Positions 17,535 through 26,559 of a stretch of DNA of 64,000 nt are shown here, one piece after another. Position numbers and translations under genes: made by a program. The stretch is taken from the NCBI RefSeq assembly GCF_001542855.1, contig NZ_LNBY01000018.1:248001-312000 (forward strand). The letters run 5' to 3'. Origin of the DNA: Erythrobacter sp. AP23 (lineage in GTDB: Bacteria > Pseudomonadota > Alphaproteobacteria > Sphingomonadales > Sphingomonadaceae). Position 1 is the first letter of the stretch. The number at the start of each line of letters is the position of its first letter. The notes beneath the pieces were generated by a model that made no database searches, was not told the DNA's origin, and saw only the letters and a program-made list of their open reading frames with translations.

Positions 17535-19847
17535 TCACATGTCGGGCTCGAACTCGCCGAAATCCTTTTCCGGAGGATCTGCGACCGCACCTTCACGCAG
17601 GTCTTTCTCGACCGGTATGAGAGGCTGGCGCCCGTTGGCAGCTGAACGGCCTCGTTGCGTCGAACCAGCCTTGCCACCTGTGTCATCGCCGGCGGTTCCG
17701 GGTTCGGACGGATGCTGTTCCGCGCCCATTGCTGGTGCATCCTCACCGGTTTGCACTGCGGCGAGAGGTAGCGTTGGACCTGCATCCAGATGCGTATCGG
17801 AACGGGTTTCGGCACCGAGCTCACCAGTAGCGCGTCCTGCATTCAGCTTTTCAAGCGGCACAGGCTCCTGCCGATCCTGCGGTTCATCGGCGACACGGCG
17901 CTGCCCCTCCAAGTCGAGTTTGAGCTGCTTTGTATCGACAGGTTTACCGGCACCGTCGTCGTTCGAGGCGGGATGCTCATCAATCGGTTTCGAACCCGGT
18001 CTTGCTTGAAGCGCCGTTGCCGCAGGACCCTGGTCAGGCTTAATGAGCGGTTTCTCGCGGGCGATGAATCCCTCGGCAATACGGCCACGCGTGCGCGGAA
18101 TGAGCGATACCGGCGCAGCGGGGAATCCGTCGGGAAATTTGATGTAGGCCGACAACCTCGGAAGGTTCATAAACTGGTCGGGCAGGAGCAATGGCTCGAT
18201 CTGCCGCCTCGGCGTCAGGCTGACCGCATCGCGCGCATTGTTGTACCCGTAGCTATAGCCTTCTTCCATGTCGCGCACCTGCCGGTGGCCGATGAAATCG
18301 GAGCACCAGGTCGCTGTCTCTCGATCGGCCGTCGCTAGGATGAGCTTCGTTCGCGCAAGCGAGGAAAGTGTCATGGCCATGTTCTCGCCGTAGACTTCCT
18401 TGAGCTTGGCAAACGCATGCACCCCGGTGACGATCGCACCGCCGAAGTTGCGCGCCGTTTGCAACCCCTTTTCAAGCGCCGGTAGTCGGTGAAGGGCACC
18501 GAGCTCGTCGATCAGGAACCACATCCGCAGGTCATGTGTGCGCTCGAGCGTCATCAGCGTATTCATCGCCGTGTCGAGCCACAGCGTCAGCAACTGCGAG
18601 GAGATGCTCATGTCGACATAGCGGGCAGAAAGGAACAGGATCGAGCCCGCCTGGTAGTCGCCTTTGACCCAGTCGCGGACCGAAAAGCGCGGTCCGGATG
18701 AGGGCAAAAGCTTGAGCACTTTCGCATTCGCATTGAACACAGCGCGGATCGATTCCGCCATGCGGGCCGCTTCCGGAGCGGTCAGCGGATCGGCCATGGT
18801 ACCGCGCATCAGCTTATGCACCTCGGACAGATCAGCGGTCATCAGCCGCCGTGCCAACGCCTCATTGGTTGCAGTGCCGGTACGGGCAAGATGAAGACAC
18901 ATCTCGACAAACAGCATGCGCGCCGCAAGCACCCAGAACTGTTCTGAACCACCCCCGTCATGGGGCACGAGCGCTTCAGCGGCAGCATGAAACTCAGCTT
19001 CCGTCGTGCAGTCGTTGAACACGCTCCAAAGCGGGCACCGCACATCGACAGGATTGAGAATGATGTCGCGTGCAGGATCGTAGAAGGCCTCAATGAATGC
19101 CCCTGTGAGGTCGAAAATGACCGCGCGCTGGCCGCGTTCACGCGCTTCGGCAACAAGTTCGGTGAGCGCCACGGTCTTGCCGGTTCCGGTCGTACCGATG
19201 AGCATGGCGTGGCTCTGCTCGAGCCGCCACGGCCAGCTTACACCGGCGAGATGTGCGGGTTGGTAATGGCCTGCTTCGGCCAGCGCCGACGAGCTCGCAA
19301 GCCGCCACTTCCAGCCAAACTTGCGGCCCAGTTCTTCGGCCCTGAATGCCTTGTTGTGACGCTCGATTTCTTCTTCGAGTTCGTCGAGCGAAACAAGCAT
19401 TGCGCCGCGCTCGTGCTTGCGCTCCTTTGACCGACCGCCAAAGCGCTCGGCGAACCACCAGAAGAACACGAAGGCCGGGATCAGCAGTACTGCCGAAACC
19501 AGCAATCCCTGCTTCACTGCCGTACGAAACGCCTCGACCGCCTCGCGCATCGGCGGGAACTCGCGAACGATGCCGAACGGGAGGCCGACCCTTTCGCCGT
19601 CAAGCAGTTCAAGGTTGACCAGCTTGGCCGGATCGAACTCCATGAAGGCATAGAGACTGGCGTAGATATGCATCCAGACCAGGTAGATCTGGTGATCACT
19701 CAGAGCCGACCGCACCTCCCAATAGCAGGTGCCGACCGCTACCAGGCCGGTGACAATCAAGGGGCCCTTCAGGCCGGCTGCAAACATGAAACCAAAGTGG
19801 CCGAGCAACTGGCTCCCGCGGGTGAAATTCAGGAGATTATGCTTCAT
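17535..19847 (-). CDS. traD: TraD, type IV coupling protein
   Basis: Starting at MKHNLLNFTRGSQLLG gives 770 residues, with GGGAGG upstream of the ATG. Two N-terminal membrane segments (about 22-42 and 113-133) anchor it. Walker A GTTGTGKT (218-225) and Walker B FLIDELGAL follow. The long hydrophilic C-terminal tail (about 590-770), rich in Gln, Pro and Glu, is where TraD proteins contact relaxosome partners. It feeds the TraI-DNA complex to the T4SS. The start overlaps the preceding small gene by 11 bases, and traI follows in the same direction. Confidence 0.92.
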   Translation of the reverse strand: MKHNLLNFTRGSQLLGHFGFMFAAGLKGPLIVTGLVAVGTCYWEVRSALSDHQIYLVWMHIYASLYAFMEFDPAKLVNLELLDGERVGLPFGIVREFPPMREAVEAFRTAVKQGLLVSAVLLIPAFVFFWWFAERFGGRSKERKHERGAMLVSLDELEEEIERHNKAFRAEELGRKFGWKWRLASSSALAEAGHYQPAHLAGVSWPWRLEQSHAMLIGTTGTGKTVALTELVAEARERGQRAVIFDLTGAFIEAFYDPARDIILNPVDVRCPLWSVFNDCTTEAEFHAAAEALVPHDGGGSEQFWVLAARMLFVEMCLHLARTGTATNEALARRLMTADLSEVHKLMRGTMADPLTAPEAARMAESIRAVFNANAKVLKLLPSSGPRFSVRDWVKGDYQAGSILFLSARYVDMSISSQLLTLWLDTAMNTLMTLERTHDLRMWFLIDELGALHRLPALEKGLQTARNFGGAIVTGVHAFAKLKEVYGENMAMTLSSLARTKLILATADRETATWCSDFIGHRQVRDMEEGYSYGYNNARDAVSLTPRRQIEPLLLPDQFMNLPRLSAYIKFPDGFPAAPVSLIPRTRGRIAEGFIAREKPLIKPDQGPAATALQARPGSKPIDEHPASNDDGAGKPVDTKQLKLDLEGQRRVADEPQDRQEPVPLEKLNAGRATGELGAETRSDTHLDAGPTLPLAAVQTGEDAPAMGAEQHPSEPGTAGDDTGGKAGSTQRGRSAANGRQPLIPVEKDLREGAVADPPEKDFGEFEPDM

Positions 19848-20169
19848 GGGATTGGCCTCCCATGTTTGCGTTGACGAGGAGGCCAAGACGCTCGAGGCGT
19901 CGCCGGTATGCCTCGTGAGTACGGTCGCGCAAACTCGCGTCAGGGTGGCTGGCCAGAAGCGCATCGAGCGCCACCGAAATGAAGATTGCCTGGCGCGCGG
20001 GATCGAGCCCTGCGGGCCTGTCCTTCGCCTCGTTATCGCGCTGCCACGCTGCGACGATGAGGTCACGAATAAAGACGCTGACACTGACGCCATGGTCCGC
20101 GGCACACTGGCGAACCCAGTTACCCACGGAGAGAGATACGAATGTCTGAAGCCGATCTTGTCGGGTCAT
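19837..20169 (-). CDS. Small DNA-binding-type protein, first gene of the traD-traI operon
   Basis: The ATG at 20169 behind AAGGA gives 110 residues beginning MTRQDRLQTFVSLSV. The N-terminal LQTFVSLSVGNWVRQCAADHGVSVSVFIRDLI is compatible with a ribbon-helix-helix domain, the fold of relaxosome accessory proteins such as TraM, TrwA and MobC. It is directly upstream of, and overlaps, traD. A role in oriT binding is likely from context but not proven; the C-terminal half is helical and basic. Confidence 0.7.
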   Translation of the reverse strand: MTRQDRLQTFVSLSVGNWVRQCAADHGVSVSVFIRDLIVAAWQRDNEAKDRPAGLDPARQAIFISVALDALLASHPDASLRDRTHEAYRRRLERLGLLVNANMGGQSHEA

Positions 20170-20855
20170 GAAACAGGTTCCTTGTCGGGCCGACGGAACC
20201 TGGCTCACCTTGCGGAAGGTGGCAATGAGAATAAATCGTGAACAACTCGCAGTCAATCGAAAGATTCGGACTATATTTCAAGGTGATAGATGGATGTGAG
20301 TTGTCAGCGGATCAGCGCAAAGCCGCTCTACTCGCAGACGGGTTGATTTCGCCCAAAACCACATTCTTTAGCAATAACAGAAAGATTAATCCCGAAATCG
20401 CGGGGTAGGGTGTGCTCCTTTGTTCCCAAGTGCGCGAGGTGGTCCAGGCAATGAGGGGGATTCATCAAGGACGACTTTTCCCGATCTCCATGTTGGAGCG
20501 CGAGCAACCAAGCCTGGCAGCTCACAGCATGCAGATAGAAAGCAGTTGGACGCCTCCAGCCGAAGACAGCACCTGCGAAAGAGGCAGCGGCCAAGGGCGC
20601 GTGGGAAGCAAAGCAAGCGGGACCTGTCGCGTGCCCAAGCTTCCCGCCGCCCGACCCGGTGCCGGTTCGCAAGTGCGCGCGGGGCCCAAGAACAAATTAC
20701 GCCGCACCCTCAGGAGCGCATCGCAAGATGCGCGGGACAGAGTGCGTCCACAGCCCCGCTCCACTTATCGGGCGGCGCCGCATTGCGGTGGGCGGCCGTC
20801 AGAGCAACCGACCGAACCGGTTTCTTGTGCTTCGATGGACTACCCGGCGAACAAG
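20170..20855. other. Non-coding region upstream of the traD-traI operon; candidate oriT
   Basis: About 690 bases without a convincing gene. The AT-richer part (20220-20420) contains a short inverted repeat (AGCGG 20306-20310 / CCGCT 20323-20327). It is where an oriT would be expected, next to the probable relaxosome accessory gene. The rest is GC-rich, with only overlapping shadow frames of poor composition. Confidence 0.35.
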
Positions 20856-20889
20856 AAAAAAGGGCAGGAACCGCTTCCGGTTCCCGCCC
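20856..20889 (-). terminator. Rho-independent terminator of the 73-residue gene
   Basis: On the minus strand, GGGC-G-GGAACCG and CGGTTCC-T-GCCC pair around a GAAG loop and are followed by six T. It lies just past the stop at 20901. Confidence 0.85.
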
Positions 20890-20900
20890 TGTCGGAAGTC

Positions 20901-21122
20901 TCAAAACTCGTCGAGCATGCCGCCGTGGACCGTGTGGACCACCCGCGCTGCGAGATGCACTGGCAATATGTTGTAGTCACCCTCGTCGAGGGCAAAGTAC
21001 CCGAGTTCGTCATCCTCGATAACGTGCTGATCGAAGAAGCTGTGCAGCGCTCTCTTCTCGGCTGTCTCCAGAGCCTCGAAATAGCTCCGTGACGGAAGGG
21101 CGCAATGCATCGAATAAGCCAT
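20901..21122 (-). CDS. Unknown 73-residue acidic protein
   Basis: The ATG at 21122 has a strong ribosome-binding site (CAGGAGGATTATC-ATG), so the real protein starts MAYSMHCALPSRSYFEALE and an upstream extension is excluded. It is acidic, with HVIEDDELGYFALDEGDYN. A clean terminator follows. Nothing identifies the function. Its place among ssb- and ardC-type genes suggests an early-transfer or maintenance role. Confidence 0.65.
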   Translation of the reverse strand: MAYSMHCALPSRSYFEALETAEKRALHSFFDQHVIEDDELGYFALDEGDYNILPVHLAARVVHTVHGGMLDEF

Positions 21123-21467
21123 GATAATCCTCCTGATTTCTGTCGTGAGACGACAGGAGGTGCGCGCGATGGTCTTGTGCATCCCGGGTCAGGGATCGCC
21201 CGGATGGGCGACCGCGATAGCGGCGGTGGGGGTAACGATTTTGTTCGCCGCCGGATGCAATCCGGTGGCGGGCAAAATGGTGGGGCCCCGCCGTCCTTGA
21301 GGCGGGAGGCGCAAGGCCATCATGCTGGGAGAACCGTGAGCAAGGACCCACCACCTCCGCCCAATATCAAACATCTGCTGCGTGCGAATTGTCTTTCCTA
21401 CACCCCGATGACGCGGGCATGAAACCAACCGGGGAGCAGATCCGAGGGGGACAAAAGGACAAGTAAC
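21123..21467. other. Intergenic region between two small divergent genes
   Basis: It should hold the promoters of the leftward 73-residue gene and the rightward 88-residue gene. It is GC-rich with several short hairpins. The open frame across it has low-complexity Gly/Pro composition and no ribosome-binding site. I see no gene. Confidence 0.5.
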
Positions 21468-21734
21468 ATGCCCCGAAACAGGAGCGCGATAGCAGCCCTG
21501 CAAAAGCTCGAAGCAGACCGCGAGGCGCTCGACGCCAGACAACGCGAACTTGAAGTGCAGGCGGCCAGAGAACTCGGCGAAATCATCCTGGGAAGTGGTC
21601 TCGAAAGCTTCTCGAAGAGGGGCCTGAGGAAGGTTGCCGAAGAACTCGGGAAACTCGGCGAGGATGCCGCGATCGAGAAACTGACGGGGCGCGGTGCAAC
21701 ACGTGCTTCGAATGCAGCGCCGGGAACCCAGTAA
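21468..21734 (+). CDS. Small helical protein of plasmid-conserved type
   Basis: The 88-residue protein (MPRNRSAIAALQKLEADREALDARQRE...) is a charged N-terminal coiled coil followed by a Gly/Leu-rich segment (LGSGLESFSKRGLRKVAEELGKLGED). ACAAAAGGACAAGTAAC precedes the ATG. Similar small proteins occur, in my recollection, in sphingomonad conjugative plasmids (DUF6437-like), but I cannot name a function. A strong hairpin follows its stop. Confidence 0.6.
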   Translation: MPRNRSAIAALQKLEADREALDARQRELEVQAARELGEIILGSGLESFSKRGLRKVAEELGKLGEDAAIEKLTGRGATRASNAAPGTQ

Positions 21735-21742
21735 CCCCAGAG

Positions 21743-21776
21743 GAAGAGGCCCTGCCGCTTGCGGCAGAGCCTCTTC
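21743..21776. terminator. Shared terminator-like hairpin between convergent genes
   Basis: GAAGAGGC-c-CTGCCG pairs with CGGCAG-a-GCCTCTTC around a 4-base loop. It lies between the rightward small gene and leftward ssb. No T-run follows, so termination strength is uncertain. Confidence 0.6.
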
Positions 21777-21800
21777 GTAAGGGGACGATCGGGATCGATG

Positions 21801-22199
21801 TCAGTCGATATCGGGAGCGTCGGTGTTGTCGTTGTCGTCGCTCGAACCACTACCGCGGGAGAGGAAGTCGACCTTGTCGGCGAGGATCTCGGTGCCGTAG
21901 CGCGTGACCCCGTCCTTGTCCTCCCACTGGGTGTAGTGGATGCGGCCCTGCACGCTGACCAACTGGCCCTTGGAGCAGTACTGCCCGACGGTCTTGGCGA
22001 GGCCGTTGAAACAGGTCACCCGGTGGAACTCACTTTCCTTGGCGGTATAGCCGTTCTCGTCCTTGTAGGTCTTGCCGTCCTTGTCGCGTGCGGGGCGATC
22101 GGTGACGACGGTGATCCCGGTGACGTTGGTGCCTCCCTTGGTCTCGCGGGTGTCGGGATCGCGGGCGATGCGGCCGGTGAGGATTGCGATATTGGTCAT
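21801..22199 (-). CDS. ssb: Single-stranded DNA-binding protein
   Basis: In this 132-residue protein, the OB-fold runs from MTNIAILTGRIARDPDTRETKGG through VTCFNGLAKTVGQYCSKGQLVSVQGRIHYTQWEDKDGVTRYGTEILAD. A short linker and an acidic tail (DDNDNTDAPDID) follow. The tail lacks the canonical PF end of chromosomal SSB, so interaction with host SSB partners may differ. Plasmid SSBs protect incoming single strands and can dampen SOS induction during conjugation. Confidence 0.92.
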   Translation of the reverse strand: MTNIAILTGRIARDPDTRETKGGTNVTGITVVTDRPARDKDGKTYKDENGYTAKESEFHRVTCFNGLAKTVGQYCSKGQLVSVQGRIHYTQWEDKDGVTRYGTEILADKVDFLSRGSGSSDDNDNTDAPDID

Positions 22200-22467
22200 G
22201 ATAGTAGTCCTTCAGTTCCTCAAACCGGAGACCATCTCCGGCTTGCGAACTTGCCAAAGAAGCAGGGCATGGGAGGACTGCACCGCAGGAGCGAAGCTCC
22301 AAGGGGAACCTGTTCATGACGGGTGGTGCGGGCAGGCGCGCGAAGCGCGACCACACGGCCGGAAAGGAACGGGTTGCTGTACTCAGCTGACCTGATTCAG
22401 GACTGTTCGCGAAGAAAGCCGGATGGGTATCGGGTGCGGGTCTGAAGGTGCCAAGACCCTACTGCAA

Positions 22468-22737
22468 TCAGCCTGCTCCATCGCCTTCCGATGCCGCCAG
22501 TAGATCCATGAAGTTGCGGGCTGCTTCCCGGTCTTCCTCGTTCTCGAACGCCACATCGAGATCGGGGGCGGACCCGAACATGTGTAGGAACGACCACAAT
22601 GCAAAGCGCTTGCCCCGATCCTTCTCAAGGCCGAGATCGACCCGGCAATGTTCAATGCCGGCTGCAAAGGTGTCTGGGGCAACCCCGGAAAGGTCGCTGG
22701 TGGCAAAGTAGCGCTGTAGCAGAACGTCAAGTTGCAT
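22468..22737 (-). CDS. Unknown 89-residue protein
   Basis: The acidic helical protein (MQLDVLLQRYFATSDLSGVAPDTFAAGIEHCRVDLGLEKDRGKRFALWSF, split here for length: the first block ends at LSG) has no family I can name. An in-frame ATG at 22773 would add 12 residues; neither start has a clear ribosome-binding site. It lies between ssb and the SLOG-domain gene, reading the same way, in what looks like a conserved plasmid backbone. Confidence 0.55.
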   Translation of the reverse strand: MQLDVLLQRYFATSDLSGVAPDTFAAGIEHCRVDLGLEKDRGKRFALWSFLHMFGSAPDLDVAFENEEDREAARNFMDLLAASEGDGAG

Positions 22738-22807
22738 GACCGGTTCATATTCGGGTCGGCGCTGAATGCACATCCAGGCAATTCAGATGAAGATGATGAA
22801 GGGCCCC

Positions 22808-23743
22808 TCAGGACCCAGGAGAAGTGCCCAAGAGGCCGCGACGATCGACCACGGTGATCCGGCGCGTCTTAGCATCGATCACCAGTCGTTCGGTGACGCC
22901 ATTGCCCGGAAAGGCGACGACATAACGCGGATTGAGCGAGAGCATCTGCTCGTTGCGCTTGAACCCGGCGCGGGCACCAAGCCGACGATCGAGCGAATAG
23001 GTCAGCTGCTGGACTTCGCGGCGTTCGGCCCAGCTGGCGGCCAGGCGATCGGCACCCTTGCCGTCGCCGCCATGGACCAGGAAGAGATCGGGAACCACGT
23101 CGCGAACCTTGTCCAGCGTCGCCCAGATATTGTCGGCATAAACGCGCGCGTCCTCGGCGCTTTCGAAGCTCTGGCGACCACCGGCGAAAACCACCGGAGT
23201 GCCTTCCGGGATCAGGGCATTACGCCGGTTCTCGGCGCGTGCGCGGAGGAAATCGCGGGCATCGATCACGGCCGAGGTAAGGTTTCGCGAATGGCTCGTG
23301 CGCGAGCCGGAAACGGGCTTCCACGAGGAACCGGTCTCGTCGCGGTAAAGTGCTGCCGCAGCCTCGCGCATCTGCTCGAAGGCCAGCATGCTGGCTTCGG
23401 CGGCCTGCGCGCGCTCGACCTGCTCTTCAAGATTGCTCGAATGCACTTCGGAGCCATCGGCGGATGCAAGGAGGACCCGGATCTCGTCGCTGGCCTGGTC
23501 AAGTTGAGCCGACTTGCGGCTGGCGGCGCGGTGGAAAAGGTTGACCATACCCCAGGCAATATCCTCGGCATCTGCTTCCAGGGCAGTGTCGGAAAACATC
23601 GCAAAAAGGTCGGACCAGACTGCGCCAAGCGTCTGTTCGATCGCATCCTCGCAGGGAAAGTCGGTCTCGTTGAATGGGGCCGGCCTGATGCTGAGGCCTG
23701 AGAGATCGAGGCCGCTCAACTGGTCGATGAAGCTGTCGTACAT
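22808..23743 (-). CDS. SLOG/DUF2493-domain protein
   Basis: Starting at MYDSFIDQLSGLDLSGL (AGGAGA upstream) gives 311 residues. The N-terminal 170 are helical and of unknown role. The C-terminal part carries VVFAGGRQSFESAEDARVYADNI, LFLVHGGDGKGADRLAASWAE and RNEQML, the nucleotide-binding Rossmann-like SLOG pattern seen in YspA/DUF2493 proteins. These are common on conjugative plasmids and are suspected to sense or process a nucleotide ligand. The upstream open extension is rich in Pro/Arg and is not coding. Its leader shares the ATCAGGAG motif with ardC, parB-like and methylase/helicase genes. Confidence 0.75.
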   Translation of the reverse strand: MYDSFIDQLSGLDLSGLSIRPAPFNETDFPCEDAIEQTLGAVWSDLFAMFSDTALEADAEDIAWGMVNLFHRAASRKSAQLDQASDEIRVLLASADGSEVHSSNLEEQVERAQAAEASMLAFEQMREAAAALYRDETGSSWKPVSGSRTSHSRNLTSAVIDARDFLRARAENRRNALIPEGTPVVFAGGRQSFESAEDARVYADNIWATLDKVRDVVPDLFLVHGGDGKGADRLAASWAERREVQQLTYSLDRRLGARAGFKRNEQMLSLNPRYVVAFPGNGVTERLVIDAKTRRITVVDRRGLLGTSPGS

Positions 23744-23962
23744 GAGGTGTCTCCTGATCGCGGGGACAAGGCGAGGAGGCACCATTGCCTCGGTCCTGTC
23801 CGCCGGAGCCCGATCAGGGCCGGGACAAGGGGCGAGACGCACCGCGAAGCGGGAAACCTGCGGCCCTAGGCTGGCGCGGGTAACACGGGCCGACGGGCCG
23901 CAGGTTGCGGCGCGCCCCGACCGGCCCAAGGGCCTCTCCCGGCGGACTGGGATGAGGCAGGA

Positions 23963-24403
23963 TCAGGACCCGGTGTCGCACTTCGATCGGGAGCGCTCGA
24001 AGATCGCTTCGCCATTCGAGAACCGCCCGACCAGGCGCAGATCCCCGAACAGGTCGATGAACCTATCCGACACCTGGGTAAGCCAGTGCCGTGCCCTCGC
24101 CGTTCGTGGGTTGTAGAAATCCGCCTCCCAGTACCGGGCATCGTCACGCTCGGCGAGCCAGATCGCGGCAAGGCCGCAATAGGTCGATATGCCGCAATCG
24201 GCGAAGGCGTTGCGCAAGAGGATTCTGTCCTCGCGGCCGCGCCATCCATCGAAACGCTCGAAAGAAGGAAAGGTCGCCTTCGTGTTATCGATGACCTCGT
24301 CGACGAGGCACTCGTAGACCCAGTCGACATCGTCGCCTTCGCCCTCATCAAGCAGGCGAAAGGCCACCACGGAGCCGGTCGGATAACTGACGGAACGTCC
24401 CAT
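23963..24403 (-). CDS. Unknown 146-residue protein
   Basis: The protein starts MGRSVSYPTGSVVAFRLLDEGEGDD and is acidic, rich in Asp and aromatic residues (WLAERDDARYWEADFYNPRTARARHWL). I recognise no domain. Its start lies 11 bases after the ardC stop on the same strand, so it is co-transcribed with ardC and may help establish the element in a new host. That role is inferred from position only. Confidence 0.6.
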   Translation of the reverse strand: MGRSVSYPTGSVVAFRLLDEGEGDDVDWVYECLVDEVIDNTKATFPSFERFDGWRGREDRILLRNAFADCGISTYCGLAAIWLAERDDARYWEADFYNPRTARARHWLTQVSDRFIDLFGDLRLVGRFSNGEAIFERSRSKCDTGS

Positions 24404-24414
24404 CTCACTGCTCC

Positions 24415-25344
24415 TCAGGCGGCGTCAGCAAGGTCGATATCGTCCTCGCTCTCGCCGAATTGGTGACCCCCAAGATCAAGCAACAGGCTGGCCGCTTCCT
24501 CGGCCTTGGCCGCAGCGGTCAGGATCGCGCGCTCGTCCGATTTGAGGATCTTGAGCCAGGACGCGATGTAGCTGGCGTGATGGTCGAGGTGGGTGACCGG
24601 AAGACCCAGTTCGGCCCCGAGAATGGCCGAGGACAGCTCGGCGATCAGTTCCTCGGCAGCATAGGCATCGCTCCCGAAGCGGTTCTTGAGATCGCGGTCG
24701 AGCCGCGAAGAATGCCCCGTCCAGTGCGACAGCTCGTGTGCAAGCGTCGCGTAGTAGTGGTCATAGGCTTCGAAGAGTTCGGCTGGCGGCATGGTGACCC
24801 GGTCACGCTGCGGCTCGTAATAGGCCTGGGCTCCAGAATGCCGCAGGTCAGCGCCGATCTCGGCGAAAAAGGTATCAAGCCGCTCTTCGCGTCCTTTGGG
24901 CTCCAGCGCGGCAATGAGTGGCTTGGGATGATAGAACTCGGGGAGGCCGTCGCACTGGTCGGCATTGAACACGGCATAAGCTTTGAGGACGCGCCGGTAC
25001 TCGGTGTCAGCTTCGCCTTCGGTGTTCTCGACCTCCTTGGTGTAGTTCTTGTAGAAGATCGCGATGGTCGATTTCTCGCCTTTGCGGACCTGTCCGCCGA
25101 GCGCCTGACACTGGCGGTAAGTCATCCAATAGGGCGAGACGTAGCCGTTGCCATCGGCCACCATCCACAACCAGAAGGTATTCATGCCGCGATAGGGCGT
25201 TCCGCAGGAGCGCAACGGCCGCGAGACGGGCACACCGCGCCAAGGCTTGACCCAGGGCTTTGTGCCTTGCTCGAGTTTTTCGATAATGGCGGCGGTAATG
25301 CGCTGGGCTGGCGAAGTCGAAGTAGTGCGGCGGGACTTGGTCAT
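24415..25344 (-). CDS. ardC: ArdC-like antirestriction protein with zinc-metalloprotease domain
   Basis: Starting at MTKSRRTTSTSPAQRIT (AGGAG upstream) gives 309 residues. The N-terminal ssDNA-binding region has AQRITAAIIEKLEQGTKPWVKPW and RPLRSCGTPYRGMN. The C-terminal zincin has HELSHWTGH (HExxH) and a downstream glutamate in AAEELIAELSSA. ArdC proteins enter or are made early in recipients and protect incoming DNA from restriction. This fits its place next to ssb-type genes. The leader carries the purine-rich element shared with three other operons. Confidence 0.88.
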   Translation of the reverse strand: MTKSRRTTSTSPAQRITAAIIEKLEQGTKPWVKPWRGVPVSRPLRSCGTPYRGMNTFWLWMVADGNGYVSPYWMTYRQCQALGGQVRKGEKSTIAIFYKNYTKEVENTEGEADTEYRRVLKAYAVFNADQCDGLPEFYHPKPLIAALEPKGREERLDTFFAEIGADLRHSGAQAYYEPQRDRVTMPPAELFEAYDHYYATLAHELSHWTGHSSRLDRDLKNRFGSDAYAAEELIAELSSAILGAELGLPVTHLDHHASYIASWLKILKSDERAILTAAAKAEEAASLLLDLGGHQFGESEDDIDLADAA

Positions 25345-25395
25345 GGGAGCTCTCCTGATCGCCGGGACGGGCATGCCCCGGCTCAGGAAAGGCAA

Positions 25396-25411
25396 AGCTC
25401 CCTCCTCTCTC
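25396..25411 (-). promoter_or_regulatory. Purine-rich leader element of ardC
   Basis: On the minus strand the sequence GAGAGAGGAGGGAGCT lies 52-67 bases upstream of the ardC ATG. Close relatives lie upstream of the parB-like (38650-38664), methylase/helicase (43003-43019) and primase-like (43961-43978) genes. Probably a shared promoter-proximal or leader element. Confidence 0.45.
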
Positions 25412-25589
25412 TTTTACATGTGGCGGCTACCGCAGGCGCGAGCTTCATCTCACGCGCTATTTGTTCAATAGACACTTCCAGAGGTGTCGAGCGCGGAGGA
25501 TAGCCCAAACCTTTTCTCAGGAGGCGACTTTCGAAGATCAAGGCATGCATCGCGGTTGCCACCGGACAGACCTCAGAACTCCTCGTTCG

Positions 25590-26541
25590 CTAGTTTTTCG
25601 CCTGGATCTCTGGCCAATGCTCGCTCACCAAGGAGACCACGAGCTGCTCACCTCTTAAAGAAAGGCGATCGATCCATTCATCATCCATCGCCGAAAAATT
25701 GGTTCCATAACCAGCAACTGTGTCGCCGGATATAAAGTCATCTGGTTTGTTCGAGAGTCGCGCGTCGTCTTGTCCGAGATACGGCATTATGAAGCCACCG
25801 ATCCTTCCGGCTCGTTGCAGATCGAAGAGCCGAGTGGTGGATGCGTTCTGAGCCCTCGCAAAAATGCTTTCAAAAACTGCTGCCATGCGTGCTGGCATTA
25901 ACGACGAGGGCTCGCCAACATCCAGCGAGTAGCCCGCACGACATGCGATCAATTTGTAAACCGGATCAACCTCCAAGCTTATGGAGTGATCGCGGTCCGG
26001 CCAAAACGGCATCAAGCCGAGATTGTCGTAGACTCCTCCGTCAGTGAGTGAGATCCGATCAGAGCGCTTTGTTCCGTTGCGCTCGAACTCAACGGTGGTA
26101 TCAAGCGCTGGCAGTGCCAACGGGTATGCTGCTGATGCTGCGACTGCATCTGCCAGGCTTGTATCTTCGGAGGTCGCTGAACCGTATCGCCAGCAATGCA
26201 ACTTTTCTCTTGTAAAGTAGAACGCAGCCTTTGCGCGCAACTCACAGGCGACTATGATCAACCTGGGTCGATCACCACGCAATTCGGACAGGCGCTTCGA
26301 ACCAAAGACTTTGTCGAAAACTCGCCTCAAAATTGTCGTTCGACTTGCTCTGCGGTGGAGGATCGTCCGGTATGGCCAGCGATCGCGGCGTGGACTCACT
26401 GGCAATAGTGAAATCATCAGCTTCGTCGGCAAAGCGGCCAATCGATCAAGGGATATGAGCAAGACGGTGAAGAGCGCCTTCAGCCCTTCCAAACTAAAGA
26501 CCGCTTCGTAGGCTGCCGGCCAGACAAAACCTTGTCGCAAC
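25590..26541 (-). pseudogene. Patatin-like phospholipase, 5' end lost at an IS3 insertion
   Basis: About 316 C-terminal residues remain. The patatin second half is clear: ASAAYPLALPAL, then LTDGGVYDNLGLMPF, where D in the DGG motif is the second catalytic residue. The N-terminal oxyanion motif and G-x-S-x-G nucleophile are missing, because the frame runs into the insertion sequence at 26542. Patatin phospholipases are common anti-phage effectors and secreted lipases. This one cannot be catalytic as it stands. The missing 5' part is not found on the other side of the IS. Confidence 0.75.
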
Positions 26542-26559
26542 TGAATAGCCCCTAGTTTT

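Noticed and set aside
20412..21092. Open frame of 226 codons on the plus strand
   Set aside because: Low-complexity Arg/Pro/Ser composition, no ribosome-binding site, and it runs antisense through the well-supported 73-residue gene and its terminator.
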